From Porphyra umbilicalis (taxonomy: Eukaryota; Rhodophyta; Bangiophyceae; Bangiales; Bangiaceae), in assembly GCA_002049455.2 (NCBI GenBank), contig KV919172.1, positions 1 through 56,148 of the forward strand: a DNA stretch of 56,148 nt, read 5' to 3'. Shown here piece after piece: positions 1-9,694 of this stretch. Position 1 is the stretch's first letter; each line of letters begins with the position of its first letter. A model generated the notes under the pieces. It was not told the origin of the DNA. It worked only from the letters and a program-made list of their open reading frames with translations, and ran no database searches. The position numbers and the translations under genes are program-made.

Positions 1-2476
1 ACGGCCGCGGATCCAGCGGGCACCTAGGGCGCGCAAAGGACACGTCCATCCACTGGCTCTTTAACGCCACAACCACCTGCTGCCACTTTCTGCTACGGTG
101 CGCGATGAGAGCCGCGACGATGCTCAGCGACAATGCATGACACTCCGTCTTCTCAAGAACCGGCCGCACCAACTCGAGCTCTTCTGTGTCCGAGAAGTCG
201 GGAGGGCCTATGACCGACCTCTTGCCGATCACCGCGGCAATCAACACCCGGGCATCGGCGTTCGGCAGAGAGTCAATGGTGACCAGCTTCGCCCCAGCCA
301 CCGCGTCCACAACCGCCTCGGCTCGAGTGGTGAACAGCACAGGGGCCGCCAGCGGCACGACACGTAGCAGCCACCGCAGCAGGTCCTGCTGGCTGTCGAG
401 CACGTCGTCAATCACCACGAGCAACTCGGTCGCAACCGCCCGGTCGACATCCCGCAATAGCCGCGCAGCCACCTCCACAAAGTCGTCGCGCTTTTGTTGC
501 CGCAGCAGGTTCTTGGCAGTAGCGTCTCCGCAACAGCGGATGGCAAGCGCCACCGCCGCGTCCGCGACGGTCTGCATCGACGAGGAGGCGTTGAGCTGCA
601 CCCACACCGTGCGTCGCGGGAATAGGTCCCGCACCCGCTCGCTCGCCGCCACCCCCGCGCAGGCCGTCGACTTGCCGCTGCCGCCAATTGCGCAGATGCC
701 CACGCGAGGGGCCTTGGCGTCCCTGTCGCCGCTTTGCCCGTTGGCGTACTGCTGGAGCATTGTGACAATATCGTACTCCGCGCGGTCAGGGTTGTCGACG
801 CCTGCCATGTAGTCCTCCTCCAGGGGGGTCGGCCGCCAGCCGTCCCGGAACTTGACCAGGTCCATGTCCTCGGGGGAGCGTGCAGCTCTGCACAAATCGG
901 ACACCCTTCTCTCCACCCGGTCGAGCCCGCGACCGTGCGCGCCGCTGACGTGCGAGCTTTTCTGCTGCCGGACGATCTCCTTCAGCTGTTGCTCCCACCT
1001 GCGCGCGACCGGGTCGGTCAGCAGGGCCTTGCCGGGCGCCATGAAGAACGTCCTCTCAACATCGTCGAGCACAGTCTCGACGGGCTCCATCTGCGAGCAC
1101 AGCAGCTCCATGAAGGCATCCCCGTTCTCGGTTCGGTCCAACTGCAGCTCCTCCATCATGAGGTCCAGCACGTCATACGCCGCGTCCTCGCACTGCTTCA
1201 CCACATCCCTGCTCCGTGCGTCGTGGCCCTCCGCCAACACCGCCATTGCCCCAACTTGGACGCAAAAGAGGCCGAGCCGCACCGCAAGCCCGACCACCGG
1301 CACGCCGGTCGCCGAGTCGAGGGAATCAACCCCCTTGCTAATGACGCTGCCGACAGCTTGCGTCACGGGCGCCGTGGGCGCCAGCCAGTAGTGCGCGTTG
1401 AGCACCCAGCGTCGTGCTCGACAAGGGAGCACGCGCGACACAGGCCCAGGCTGAGGCTCCGCGGTCGCGGGGAGGGGCATCAGCACCGACCGTAGTAGCC
1501 CCCGCACACGAGCGGCGCTGTCCTCCCGACCCAATCCGGCGGCAAGCATACCCTCCCACGGGGTGAGGAGGGAGGGTCTCGTCGCGGCCCATCTCGCTCG
1601 TACGTCTGCCGACGGGGCCTGTAGAAACATCTGCACGACGGGTAGATCTCCACCGCCAGGGGCGGAGCTGACCTCGGTGCCGCGCACAAACAACAGGCGG
1701 TCGGTGTGGGGCACGTCGGCGGCGGCCGTCTCTTCCTCGGTGGCCGCCCGCAGGACGCCGGTACCCCGCTCGAGGCGGATGCACGTCGGGCCAGCCTTGC
1801 GGAAGGCCTCCACCGAAGCAGGCGCCCCGCGGCGTGAGGTTCCCCACAGCAGGTAGAGATTGCGGCCGAGGCTGGCGTGCACCTCCATGCCCGGATCCAC
1901 CGTGCGCGTGCGGGATACCTCGCGCGTGTCGGACGCGGGTGGCCACACGCGGAAAGTGACCAGCGGGAACCCCCGCTTGGGTGCGTCGTCGCCCGTGCCC
2001 GCCCCCCCCGCGTCACCTCGGCCCGTCCGCCCCTCAAAGCCGCGCCCACCAACACCCCCGCTGGGGAGCGCCGACGCAGCGGAGCCCGAATTGCTGCCGC
2101 TGCCGGCGGCGCCGTCGCCGTCGCCCGTGCGGCCACCCACCGCGGACAGTTGCGTGCGGCCCCCGGATGTGCAGCCGGTCGCGGGGACGTCTGCAGACGA
2201 CGGGGGGCTCACGACGGCAGAGGAGGGCGATGCCACGGGGGCGACATCCCCTGTTGGGGCGCCCCCCACGTGGACAGGCACCGCCGGCGGTCGTGGTGGG
2301 GGGGCGGAACCCTCCCCCGCCGACACATCGGCAGCCACGGGGACGCCGTCCTTGCCACGGACAGCGGGAGACGGCCGCGCACCGCCGCCCGCCGGCCCGG
2401 TCGGGGCCGCCGCGGGCCGGTCGCCGCCCTCACCGCGGGTGCCGCAGCTAAAGCAGGCTGCAAAGCGGCCACCCAT
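1..2476 (-). CDS. NB-ARC/STAND NTPase (NLR-like), 3' end beyond window
   Basis: An uninterrupted minus-strand frame runs from an ATG at 2476 down to the window edge (about 825 codons), so the C-terminus is missing. Residues 1-170 are Gly/Ala/Pro-rich linker after a short head with cysteines (MGGRFAACFSCG). Residues about 175-560 match the same region of the complete paralog at 49590-54956 (for example RLERG, RAAT, PHTD, DDVERTFF, GWRP). The NB-ARC core follows: P-loop AIGGSGKST with Lys602, Walker B LLVVIDDVLD with Asp690/691, and sensor-like LFTTRAE. STAND NTPases switch between ADP and ATP states in innate immunity and cell-death signalling; that role is family knowledge. The start is chosen because the paralog begins with a similar head (MAKFWGACFG). 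Frame and homology are certain; function is inferred. Confidence 0.88.
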   Translation of the reverse strand, partial: MGGRFAACFSCGTRGEGGDRPAAAPTGPAGGGARPSPAVRGKDGVPVAADVSAGEGSAPPPRPPAVPVHVGGAPTGDVAPVASPSSAVVSPPSSADVPATGCTSGGRTQLSAVGGRTGDGDGAAGSGSNSGSAASALPSGGVGGRGFEGRTGRGDAGGAGTGDDAPKRGFPLVTFRVWPPASDTREVSRTRTVDPGMEVHASLGRNLYLLWGTSRRGAPASVEAFRKAGPTCIRLERGTGVLRAATEEETAAADVPHTDRLLFVRGTEVSSAPGGGDLPVVQMFLQAPSADVRARWAATRPSLLTPWEGMLAAGLGREDSAARVRGLLRSVLMPLPATAEPQPGPVSRVLPCRARRWVLNAHYWLAPTAPVTQAVGSVISKGVDSLDSATGVPVVGLAVRLGLFCVQVGAMAVLAEGHDARSRDVVKQCEDAAYDVLDLMMEELQLDRTENGDAFMELLCSQMEPVETVLDDVERTFFMAPGKALLTDPVARRWEQQLKEIVRQQKSSHVSGAHGRGLDRVERRVSDLCRAARSPEDMDLVKFRDGWRPTPLEEDYMAGVDNPDRAEYDIVTMLQQYANGQSGDRDAKAPRVGICAIGGSGKSTACAGVAASERVRDLFPRRTVWVQLNASSSMQTVADAAVALAIRCCGDATAKNLLRQQKRDDFVEVAARLLRDVDRAVATELLVVIDDVLDSQQDLLRWLLRVVPLAAPVLFTTRAEAVVDAVAGAKLVTIDSLPNADARVLIAAVIGKRSVIGPPDFSDTEELELVRPVLEKTECHALSLSIVAALIAHRSRKWQQVVVALKSQWMDVSFARPRCPLDPRP

Positions 2477-3168
2477 CGCGATCCGTTGCGGCTCCAACGC
2501 GGCACACGCGGCAGCGCACGCGGGAGCCCCGCCGCACGGGCGCCCGTGGAGGCCCGGGCCTCTCCCACACTCGAGCCGACGGCCGCAGCACGCACGCGCG
2601 TCGACGCGCTCGCCGCGGTGCGCCGCCGCACACCCCTGCGCTCCCCGGGACGCGCCGCGCCGGCCGCCGCGCACCGCCGCGTGCCTCTGACAAGGGGGAC
2701 GCTGCCCCAAACCGGGCCGACCACGGAGAGCCCTGTGCGCCGGTCGGTTGGCGCGGGAGACCCGTCCCCACGGGCAAGAAATCGCACAGTTGCCAACGCG
2801 CGGTGGCTGCAACCGCAGCGCGTCGGTGCTGTGGGGGTGCTGCGCTGGCCCGTGCAGCGACGGGGCCACCCCCGCTCTGGACCAGACGCACAGGCGGACC
2901 GCGCGATGGCTCGCGCGAGGCGCTTTGCCTGGCTGTCAAGCAGCAACAAACCCGACGGGGACCGGTACGTATCTACAGGGATAGGGTACAGCGCGGGTTG
3001 GATAAGTTTCCCACCTCGTTGCCTCCCGGCGGCCGCCGTGGACGGCTTCATCGTGGTCTGTGATGGGGGCTTGAATATCGCCACGAGGAGCCACCCAGAT
3101 CAAAGCCCGACGGGCTGACCGCTCGCTCGCGGCGCGGCGCGCCCGCCCGGAAGCGCCGGCAGAGCGCC
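2477..3168. other. GC-rich upstream region of the left NLR-like gene
   Basis: Open frames on both strands here are arginine/alanine-rich and look like by-products of high GC. No conserved motif or convincing gene is seen. By position it should hold the promoter and 5' leader of the minus-strand NB-ARC gene, but no TATA box is recognised. Confidence 0.4.
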
Positions 3169-5115
3169 GTGCCCCCCTACCAGCCGCCGCCCCCGCCGTG
3201 GCTCCGCGTGCCCCCACTGCTGGTGGCGGCCGCTACGGGCTCCTCTGGTGAGCATGCCCCTGGTCGGTCGGGTGCCCCCCTGGGCTGCGGGCCGCCGCCC
3301 TCACCCTACCCTTCCTGTGTTTTTCCGTCGTCCCCGTTTGGCTTCCCCCCCGCCTGCTTCGGTGGCGTCCCACCCACCGAGGCAGCCCGAAAAGATGCAC
3401 CGTGCGGCACGGCACGTGTCGGGCTGGGGCTGCGGGGGCGGCCATGGGCGGCGGCAGAGGGGGCGGCGCGGTCCCTTTTCACCATTCTTCCGCCCACTCG
3501 GCAAGCGTCGACACGCCGTCCATCTCGCCGGCCCCGCCGACCACGCACACGCTGCCACGCGGTCTGCACGCCGCTCGCATCCCGTTGGCGCACCCGCACT
3601 GCACCCGCCACCCGCCACCCGCTCCACGTCCCCGCCCATCCGTTTCCCTGCCGGCACCGCCCCCCACCTCCCCTCCCCTGGCCCTCGCCCCGCCCGCCGC
3701 CACTGACAGGGGCGTCTGCTGTGGTGCCGCCCTCGCACCCAGAGCACGTCAGGCGCCGCGACGGCCCGCGCGGCGCAGCCGTCGTCCGCGTGGCGGTTGG
3801 AAACACCACCCAGGGGCGCTGGCGGCGTCTGGCAGCAGTGGCAGTGGCGGCGGCGGCGGCGTCACCGCCGCCGCCGCCCCCACGCAGCGCGCAGAGGGCG
3901 ACCACGTCCGTCTGGGTGGGCAGTGGCGGCACGCGGCGCGGCGGCCACCCGCCGCCGCCGCCGCCGCAACTGCCACCAGCGGCGGCGGTACGGCCACGGG
4001 CGGGTGCGGGTCGGGCGGGTCCCCCCGACGGCGGGCGGGGGCGGCAGCGGCGGCCGCACGTCGGGCGGCGGCGCCGACCGCGGGCGGCCCCCCCCCCGCG
4101 CGCGCGCGCAAGCACCAGCTGCTGCGGCCGCCGCTTGTGGTCGTATCGGCGGCAGCGACGCCAACAGCGGCGGCGCCGCGTCCCCTTCCCCCCCGCGTTT
4201 GCTGCCGCCCCCCCCCCCCGCCCTGGGTGCACACGCACCAACAGTTGCTGCCGTCACCGACGCTCGCCGTCATGGACGTGGCGGCAACGGCGGCCGCCCG
4301 CAGCGGCGGCGCCACGTCCTCCCCGCCCCCCCCACGCCGCGCCCTCCCCCCCCCCCGCACGTGCAGCCGTCGCACCACCCCCCGAGCCCAGGCGAGCGCA
4401 GCAGCCGCAGCTTCTGCCGCCGCTGCGGGCCGTCGTGGCGGCGGCGACTGCACCGGACGCCAACAGCGGCGACGTCAACCGCAAGTGGGGGGAACGGGGG
4501 CGTCGACGGTGGGGGGGGGGGGGGGGGGTGGCAACGCGCAAGGGAGGTGGCGCCGCCAAGGACGGAACCGCCAGAGACGGGGCGGGGGGAGGCTGCTGCC
4601 ACCACGGCAGCGCGGCGGCCAGAGCCAGGGTGGGGGGAGGTGCCGCCACCGCCGGCGCAACCTCTTGTGCAGGGGCAGCGGGGGACGGGGGGAGGCGCCG
4701 TCGCTGCAGCCACAGCCGCTGGCGCGGGCGCCGCCGCCGCCGACGCGGTCGCCGCGGCGTCGGATTCGTCGGCCACGGGGGTGCCGTCGGCGGCGGCGGA
4801 GGGGAGGGAGGCGGTGGTGGCGGCGGCGGAGCAGGGGGACGCGCCGGCGGCGGCCGAGGGGGTGGACACGAGCGAGGAGGTCAGCCCCCCCGGCGGCGGG
4901 TGCGGGTGCGCGCCCGTCAGACACGCCGCCGGCCAGCTGCCGCCGCCGCTCCCGCGGCGACGACTGCGACGCATCCCCAGCTCCGTGGCCGTTCCGTCAG
5001 GGAGGTCATGGACCGCCTCCACGGTGGCGCCACCGTGGAGGCGGTCCATACGCGCCATGGCGCGTCGGGCGGCTGCGCGGTCGGCGAGCGCACGTCGCCG
5101 GCAGCGCAGTGGTGA
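3169..5115 (+). other. Low-complexity CGG/GCC-rich block with long overlapping ORFs
   Basis: A 648-codon plus-strand frame overlaps long minus-strand frames (for example 4270-5058). All are dominated by Pro, Ala, Gly, Ser and Arg homopolymers produced by GGC/GCC runs, including 18 consecutive Gs at 4511-4528. Neither strand shows a domain, so the coding strand and coding status cannot be decided. The serine- and alanine-rich minus frame, which starts MARMDRLHGGATVEAVHDLP, looks slightly more protein-like. A perfect palindrome lies at its start. Confidence 0.35.
5008..5049. repeat. Perfect 42-bp palindrome
   Basis: The 21 bases from 5008 are the exact reverse complement of the 21 bases ending at 5049, with no spacer (centre GGC|GCC at 5028/5029). 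It begins ATGGACCGCC and ends GGCGGTCCAT. It could extrude as a cruciform. Both strands encode the same peptide, MDRLHGGATVEAVH, in the frames that cross it. Confidence 0.97.
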
Positions 5116-6364
5116 CTATCCGTCTGTCACCAGTTCTTGACACTTGCACCAGTTCTTAGCATAACTTCGCACACACAAAGGGGATGCCATAGACGAGTAT
5201 TGTATTGGATTACAGCGGAAAGAGTGACGACCCCGAGTGGATCGCCAATCTGTCCGCCGAAGACAAAGTCAAAGGGAGGTTGACCATTGCACCCCGTGTG
5301 CGTTGTGGCAGGCACGAGGTGCCGACAGGAGCCAGCGGTTGGGAAGGTGGGTGGGCCGCGCGAGGGAGGTTGACCGTTGGCGGCGCTGAGCAGCCCCGCC
5401 GTCGGCGGCGGCCTCCCTCATGACAGCGGGCCCGATCCGGCGCTTCCACCGGAAGTCACCAGATCCCCAACCTATCCGGTCCTACAATCTGGCCCGCTCC
5501 CCTCACTAATCGCTTCGTTACACACAACATATGCAAACAAATCGGGCTGGTGTGAGAAATCCACAGTGTTCACATAAAACACTGGGGATGCTCCGGAACC
5601 GCCTACGGCGCAGTTCACTCTTTCTTAAAAAATAAACAAAGAATATCAGCGCGGTCTGAGTCACACCACTGGACTCGTGAACTCATCAGCTCTCCAACGA
5701 TGCCTTGTGCGCCTCAAACGGAGCACTCCTGGACGAGAACAGCGTGTTTCCCTGGAAAAGAGCACGACGGATCGGTGCAATTCCGCGTCCACAGAGCCCT
5801 TCCAGTGATTTCCGAGCGGAGCGTCTTGCTCCCACCCGCGTTCGCCGCAGGGATCCGGATTTAGAGTCAGTCCGATGCACCCCGGAGCCCCGTAGTGGCT
5901 GTATGGGCCGATTTCTCGGCAAAGGTCGACGAAGAGGTGTGGTCAGCACATGAGAGAGGCTCTGGAGCCCGAGTTTCGTGGTCGCATTGTACTGTGCGAG
6001 TTTTTCAGGGCTACCCATCGCCCCCCCCATCCCCCGCCCTTCATGTCACCACAGCACAACCCTGTCCCAGTTCCCTGCGTACCAGCACAGGCTTACTCAT
6101 CATTTTATCGTCCATCTAATAGCCCCTGAGCCCCCCTAACCCACCTCCCCCCTTCCCATCCGCCCCCCTTCCTCCCCCACTCGTGCGTTCCCCGTCCCCA
6201 CGTCTGTCCTTGGCCTACAGCCTTCCCCCCCCGCCTCCCCCCTCCCTCCCCCCTGCTCTATCCTCGACCCCCGCCCAAAGTCTTGCTTTCGCAACCCTCT
6301 GTGTCTCATGACCCTAGAAGTTCCTCAACAACTCATGTGCCCCTCGTCTGCGAAGCGTCTAGAG
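5116..6364. other. Intergenic, lower GC, with pyrimidine-rich tract
   Basis: No convincing gene. The stretch 6121-6260 is almost pure C/T on the plus strand (many runs of 5-8 C), a mirror-type tract able to form triplex or i-motif structures. A 15-base match (ACCAGTTCTTGACAC) lies inverted at its two sides, at about 5136 and about 6521. Confidence 0.5.
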
Positions 6365-6751
6365 CTACACGCGCTCCCTTCGCTGTCCACACAGCTCCTT
6401 CGCGGTGGAAGGCGACACAAGGATGGAAACTCGGGGCTCCAGATGATCAAATACTTCGTTCATGCTAAGTTCTCCTGACTGTAATGTGCGATTCCGAGCC
6501 GTTCTCATATGAGAAATCATTGTGTCAAGAACTGGTACAGACATTTTCTTGGGTGCATGTTCCAGCAATAGAACGGGAGCGCTCCAGCGGAAACGAAAAA
6601 GACCCCTAACCCCGCGAGACTCTGCTGAGGCGACCGATATTTTTCTTTTCCAGTGGGAATGAGATTGAGCCTTCATCAGAGGCCAGTTGCTAACAATTGG
6701 GGTCAGACGGATAACCGGACAAATGCTATTTTGGGCCATGCGCGCCCACAT
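6365..6751 (-). CDS. Hypothetical small ORF
   Basis: A 128-codon frame whose C-terminal half (KKMSVPVLDTMISHMRTA onward, about residues 68-125) has a balanced composition unlike the GC-driven shadow frames nearby. No domain is recognised and no promoter is seen. It lies just upstream of, and opposite to, the KDZ-like transposase remnant and could be unrelated or non-coding. Confidence 0.2.
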   Translation of the reverse strand: MWARMAQNSICPVIRLTPIVSNWPLMKAQSHSHWKRKISVASAESRGVRGLFRFRWSAPVLLLEHAPKKMSVPVLDTMISHMRTARNRTLQSGELSMNEVFDHLEPRVSILVSPSTAKELCGQRRERV

Positions 6752-6807
6752 TCGGTCCCGGAATCGGCCTATGCGGGATCAAACACGCAGATTTTTTCCA
6801 CAAACCT

Positions 6808-8143
6808 GTGTGGATGATACTTCCCGTCTTGTGGGGGTGGCGGACGGTTCGAATATTCATCTCGGCCTTCTTGGCGGAGCCCGCACTTAACGTGTTCAAC
6901 GGCTGCGACATGCTTGACGTGGAAGTTTCCGCGAGGTGCCTCATTGCCGGCCTGCCCAGTGAGGTCTGGCTGGACTACCTTGACTGCATGCAGAACGTCG
7001 TCTTTGTCTGGCAGTTCTTGCTCCTGGTCAGCGACCAAATGGACGCGTCACCTTTGCTGTGTCGCGCAGAGGGAGAGCTCCTGCTATTTGCGTGTCGCAC
7101 GGACGCGAAGGGGCTTGCGCTATGGGAGGCAAAGGCCGGCAACGACGCCAAGGAGATCAGGAACGAGTGGGCCGACGGGTCCGATGAGAGAGTCGACGCG
7201 TGGCTGGCAAGCCGGGGCATCCGCGATGCGGAGACGAATGTGGTCGCTTTGGGACAGTCGGCCGCCCGTGTTCTGCAGCAGGCCAATGAGCTGCGGACGG
7301 GCCAGGTGTGGCCGGGCCACAAGGCGGTGCGCGCCTTCTTGGAGGACAAGACGGCGGAGCGGGACCGGAAGAAGGCGGCGGTCAAGAGGATGGCGGACCT
7401 GAAGGGTGGCAAGACGGCGAAGAAGAAGAAGGGCGTCAAGACGGGCGACAAGGAGCAAAAGGAGCGCAAGGCGTGGGACGAGGATGATTGCCGGCACGAC
7501 TTCCCCAACAACATCCTGCGGGCGCCGGGGGTGATGACGTTCATGTGCGGGTGCGGGCATATCGTCGGGTTTGAGCTTCTTCGAGAGACGGAGAGCCCCG
7601 CACACGTGGTGTCTTCTCTGGCACAGCGCTTCAAAAAACTCCCCCGCGTCGTTTATTATGACACTGCGTGCCAAGCGCCACGCAACGCGCTGCGGCGCGT
7701 CCCTTGGCTCCTGCACTAGTCGCTGACGGCCTGGTTCGTCGACTGCTTCCACCGCGTCGGCCACAACTGCTCCGCCGTCCACAACGCTGACCAGTACCCC
7801 GAGCTGTCGCGCGGCCATCACACGTCGGGTGCGGAACGCCAATATTCTATCAAGAAGAAGTCAAAGAACACCCTCACGTACATGACGCAGTGTCACTTCA
7901 TCGTGCGGTCGCGCTCCATAGCCGCGCATAAAACACATCCGGCTGTCGCAGTGGCGCCAGGCGCGCCAGCTTAACGCCGCCGCTCCGGCACTCAACGCGG
8001 CGAAGACCTCCAAGGAGATCCAGCATCACCCGGTGGAAAGGTACTTCCACGTCCACATGGTGCAGCACTGCGAGCGCGACGGTTGCACGTGCCGTGATGG
8101 GATGGGCGAGGCTGAGGTGCTTGGGCTCGAGACTAAATTGTAG
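6808..8143 (+). pseudogene. KDZ-like transposase remnant
   Basis: The frame from 6808 contains a lysine-rich linker, a cysteine/histidine segment (TFMCGCGHIVGFELL), then YYDTACQ, which resembles the catalytic-Asp region of Kyakuja-Dileera-Zisupton transposases. A TAG at 7717-7719 stops the frame, but the same frame continues with FVDCFHRVGHNCSAVH and SGAERQYS, matching the FH..GH..C and downstream Glu block typical of such enzymes. Near 7930 the frame shifts by one base and then runs (RLSQWRQARQLN) to a TAG at 8141-8143. These enzymes cut and paste DNA elements in eukaryotes. The N-terminus seems truncated and the termini were not found. The coding lesions are clear; the family call is moderate. 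Confidence 0.6.
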
Positions 8144-8695
8144 CCACGCGACGTTTGTCTAGGGAATATACATCTAAAAAGAGTGTTAACATGCTTTGTC
8201 GCTGCTCGAAGACCATGGCAAGTGGTCGGGTGCAGGACGACCACCCCGCACGACGTCGCCGCTAATGACAAAACCGAGGGAAAGCCCGCCGACTGGCAAC
8301 GACCGCTCGCCAATCATCCCGGCATGGCGGTCGGCTCAAGCCTGTCGCCTTGGTGCGTCCAGCGGGGGCCGTCGGTTGGGGAAGATCCGGGCCCACCGAC
8401 GAGAAGCGGATGCCGTAGCCATGGCCAGCGGGGGATGACGGCCTTGCTCGTCATGGAGAGCACGCCCTCTTCCCATTGCCTTACGGGTACGCTCGCCACC
8501 AATTGCCTGTTGTTGTTTCCCGAAGAATTGAGGCGAGCTCTGCTGCCTCCCAGTGGTGTGCTTGTCCTGGGAAAAGGGCAACTGACATGCTACTAGCTCT
8601 ATGCGACGAGAGTGAAATAAAAGACAGGATGCAAACAAGAAGCCGCGGCCCCCAAGGCACAAACACAAATGGCGTCGTCAAACGGGCTCTCGCAG
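8144..8695. other. Intergenic, no gene seen
   Basis: Short overlapping frames only. An AATAAA-like sequence lies at about 8615 on the plus strand, with no clear gene to match it. Confidence 0.35.
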
Positions 8696-9694
8696 CTACA
8701 GCATGAACGCGTGCTCCTGCTCCACAACGTCGCCATCCGGTGGCATATTCGTGTGCTCCTCACACGGCTCTGCGTCCATCATCGTGAGTTGGTCCCAGAC
8801 GCACCCGGTCAGCGGCGCAATCGTCCCCCTCATGTTGCACATGACCGACCCCGCCGGCCAATTCCCCTCGTCGAAGCCATCGACAGCGCCCGCAGCAAGT
8901 GCGCGCCGCGACCAGCAGCGCCCTTGATACGGCAAGAAGCGTTTCCGAATCGGTGATCGCCAGCTGTGCAAGGGACCCAGCTGGTACATGCGGTCTAGCA
9001 GGAGCACGAGGTCGCGCAGCACAAAGCCCTGGATGAAAAACATTTGCACTCCTTGCCCTTGCGCTCGAGGTGCCTGCGCTGCCGGGGACGCGCCAGCAGC
9101 GGCAGCGCCGCCAGAGTGTTGGGTAAGCTGTTCTTGGGCTCCCCGAGCGGACGCCGGCAACGCCGCGGGGGGCGGCACGACACCAGCAAACCCATGGCCA
9201 GCCGCAATGCTGCCAGCAGGGGAACCACCAGAGGACGAGGCGCACGAGATGCAGAGGCCCGAGCCGCCCGGCGCCGCCGCGTGCAGATGCGACACCAGAA
9301 AATCCGTGTGGGGGGGGACGGAACCGGCAGGCCAGGCCTGCAGCGCGTGCTTACAGACGTGGCAAACTTGAGCGGCTGCGGGCGCGTCGATAGGCGCACG
9401 ACGCGCACCCACAACGGCGAGATGAAGCCGCGGAGCAACGCCGACACCGCTCCCGCCAGGCAAAGTGGAGCTTTCGTTGCCGACAATCGCTTTGTCAGCA
9501 GTGGTGGGCGCAGGTAGGTCACCGCGTGCCCAGCGGAAAGGGAGGAACGACCGATAAGGGCCTCGAGCGGTGCTCCCAGGGGACGACGAGCCGTCGTCGC
9601 CCTTCATGACGACCGCCAGGGAGGGAAGAGGGCGTGAAACAGACGTCCAAAAGGGCGACCGTATGTTGTGTGAGTGGGGGTAGGGGTGCACCAA
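8696..9694 (-). CDS. Hypothetical protein with paired CxxC motifs
   Basis: A 332-codon frame with protein-like composition. Residues 111-114 (CHVC) and 148-151 (CISC) form two CxxC pairs separated by 33 residues with several histidines between, compatible with a zinc ribbon. The C-terminal third (MFFIQGFVLRDLVLLLDRMY and later GNWPAGSVMCNMRG) is non-repetitive and partly hydrophobic. It is not recognised as a known family. It lies beyond the end of the KDZ-like remnant on the opposite strand, so it could be a second ORF of that element or a host gene. Confidence 0.42.
   Translation of the reverse strand: MVHPYPHSHNIRSPFWTSVSRPLPSLAVVMKGDDGSSSPGSTARGPYRSFLPFRWARGDLPAPTTADKAIVGNESSTLPGGSGVGVAPRLHLAVVGARRAPIDAPAAAQVCHVCKHALQAWPAGSVPPHTDFLVSHLHAAAPGGSGLCISCASSSGGSPAGSIAAGHGFAGVVPPPAALPASARGAQEQLTQHSGGAAAAGASPAAQAPRAQGQGVQMFFIQGFVLRDLVLLLDRMYQLGPLHSWRSPIRKRFLPYQGRCWSRRALAAGAVDGFDEGNWPAGSVMCNMRGTIAPLTGCVWDQLTMMDAEPCEEHTNMPPDGDVVEQEHAFML

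Noticed and set aside
186..1946. Long plus- and minus-strand frames over the left NB-ARC gene (for example 734-1495 plus, 1338-1946 minus)
   Set aside because: They are shadows of the true minus-strand frame, which continues past the window edge; their translations are Arg/Ser/Ala-rich and lack motifs.
5131..6535. A transposon bounded by ACCAGTTCTTGACAC inverted repeats
   Set aside because: One 15-base match in 56 kb is near chance expectation and there is no target duplication; kept only as a possible repeat relation.
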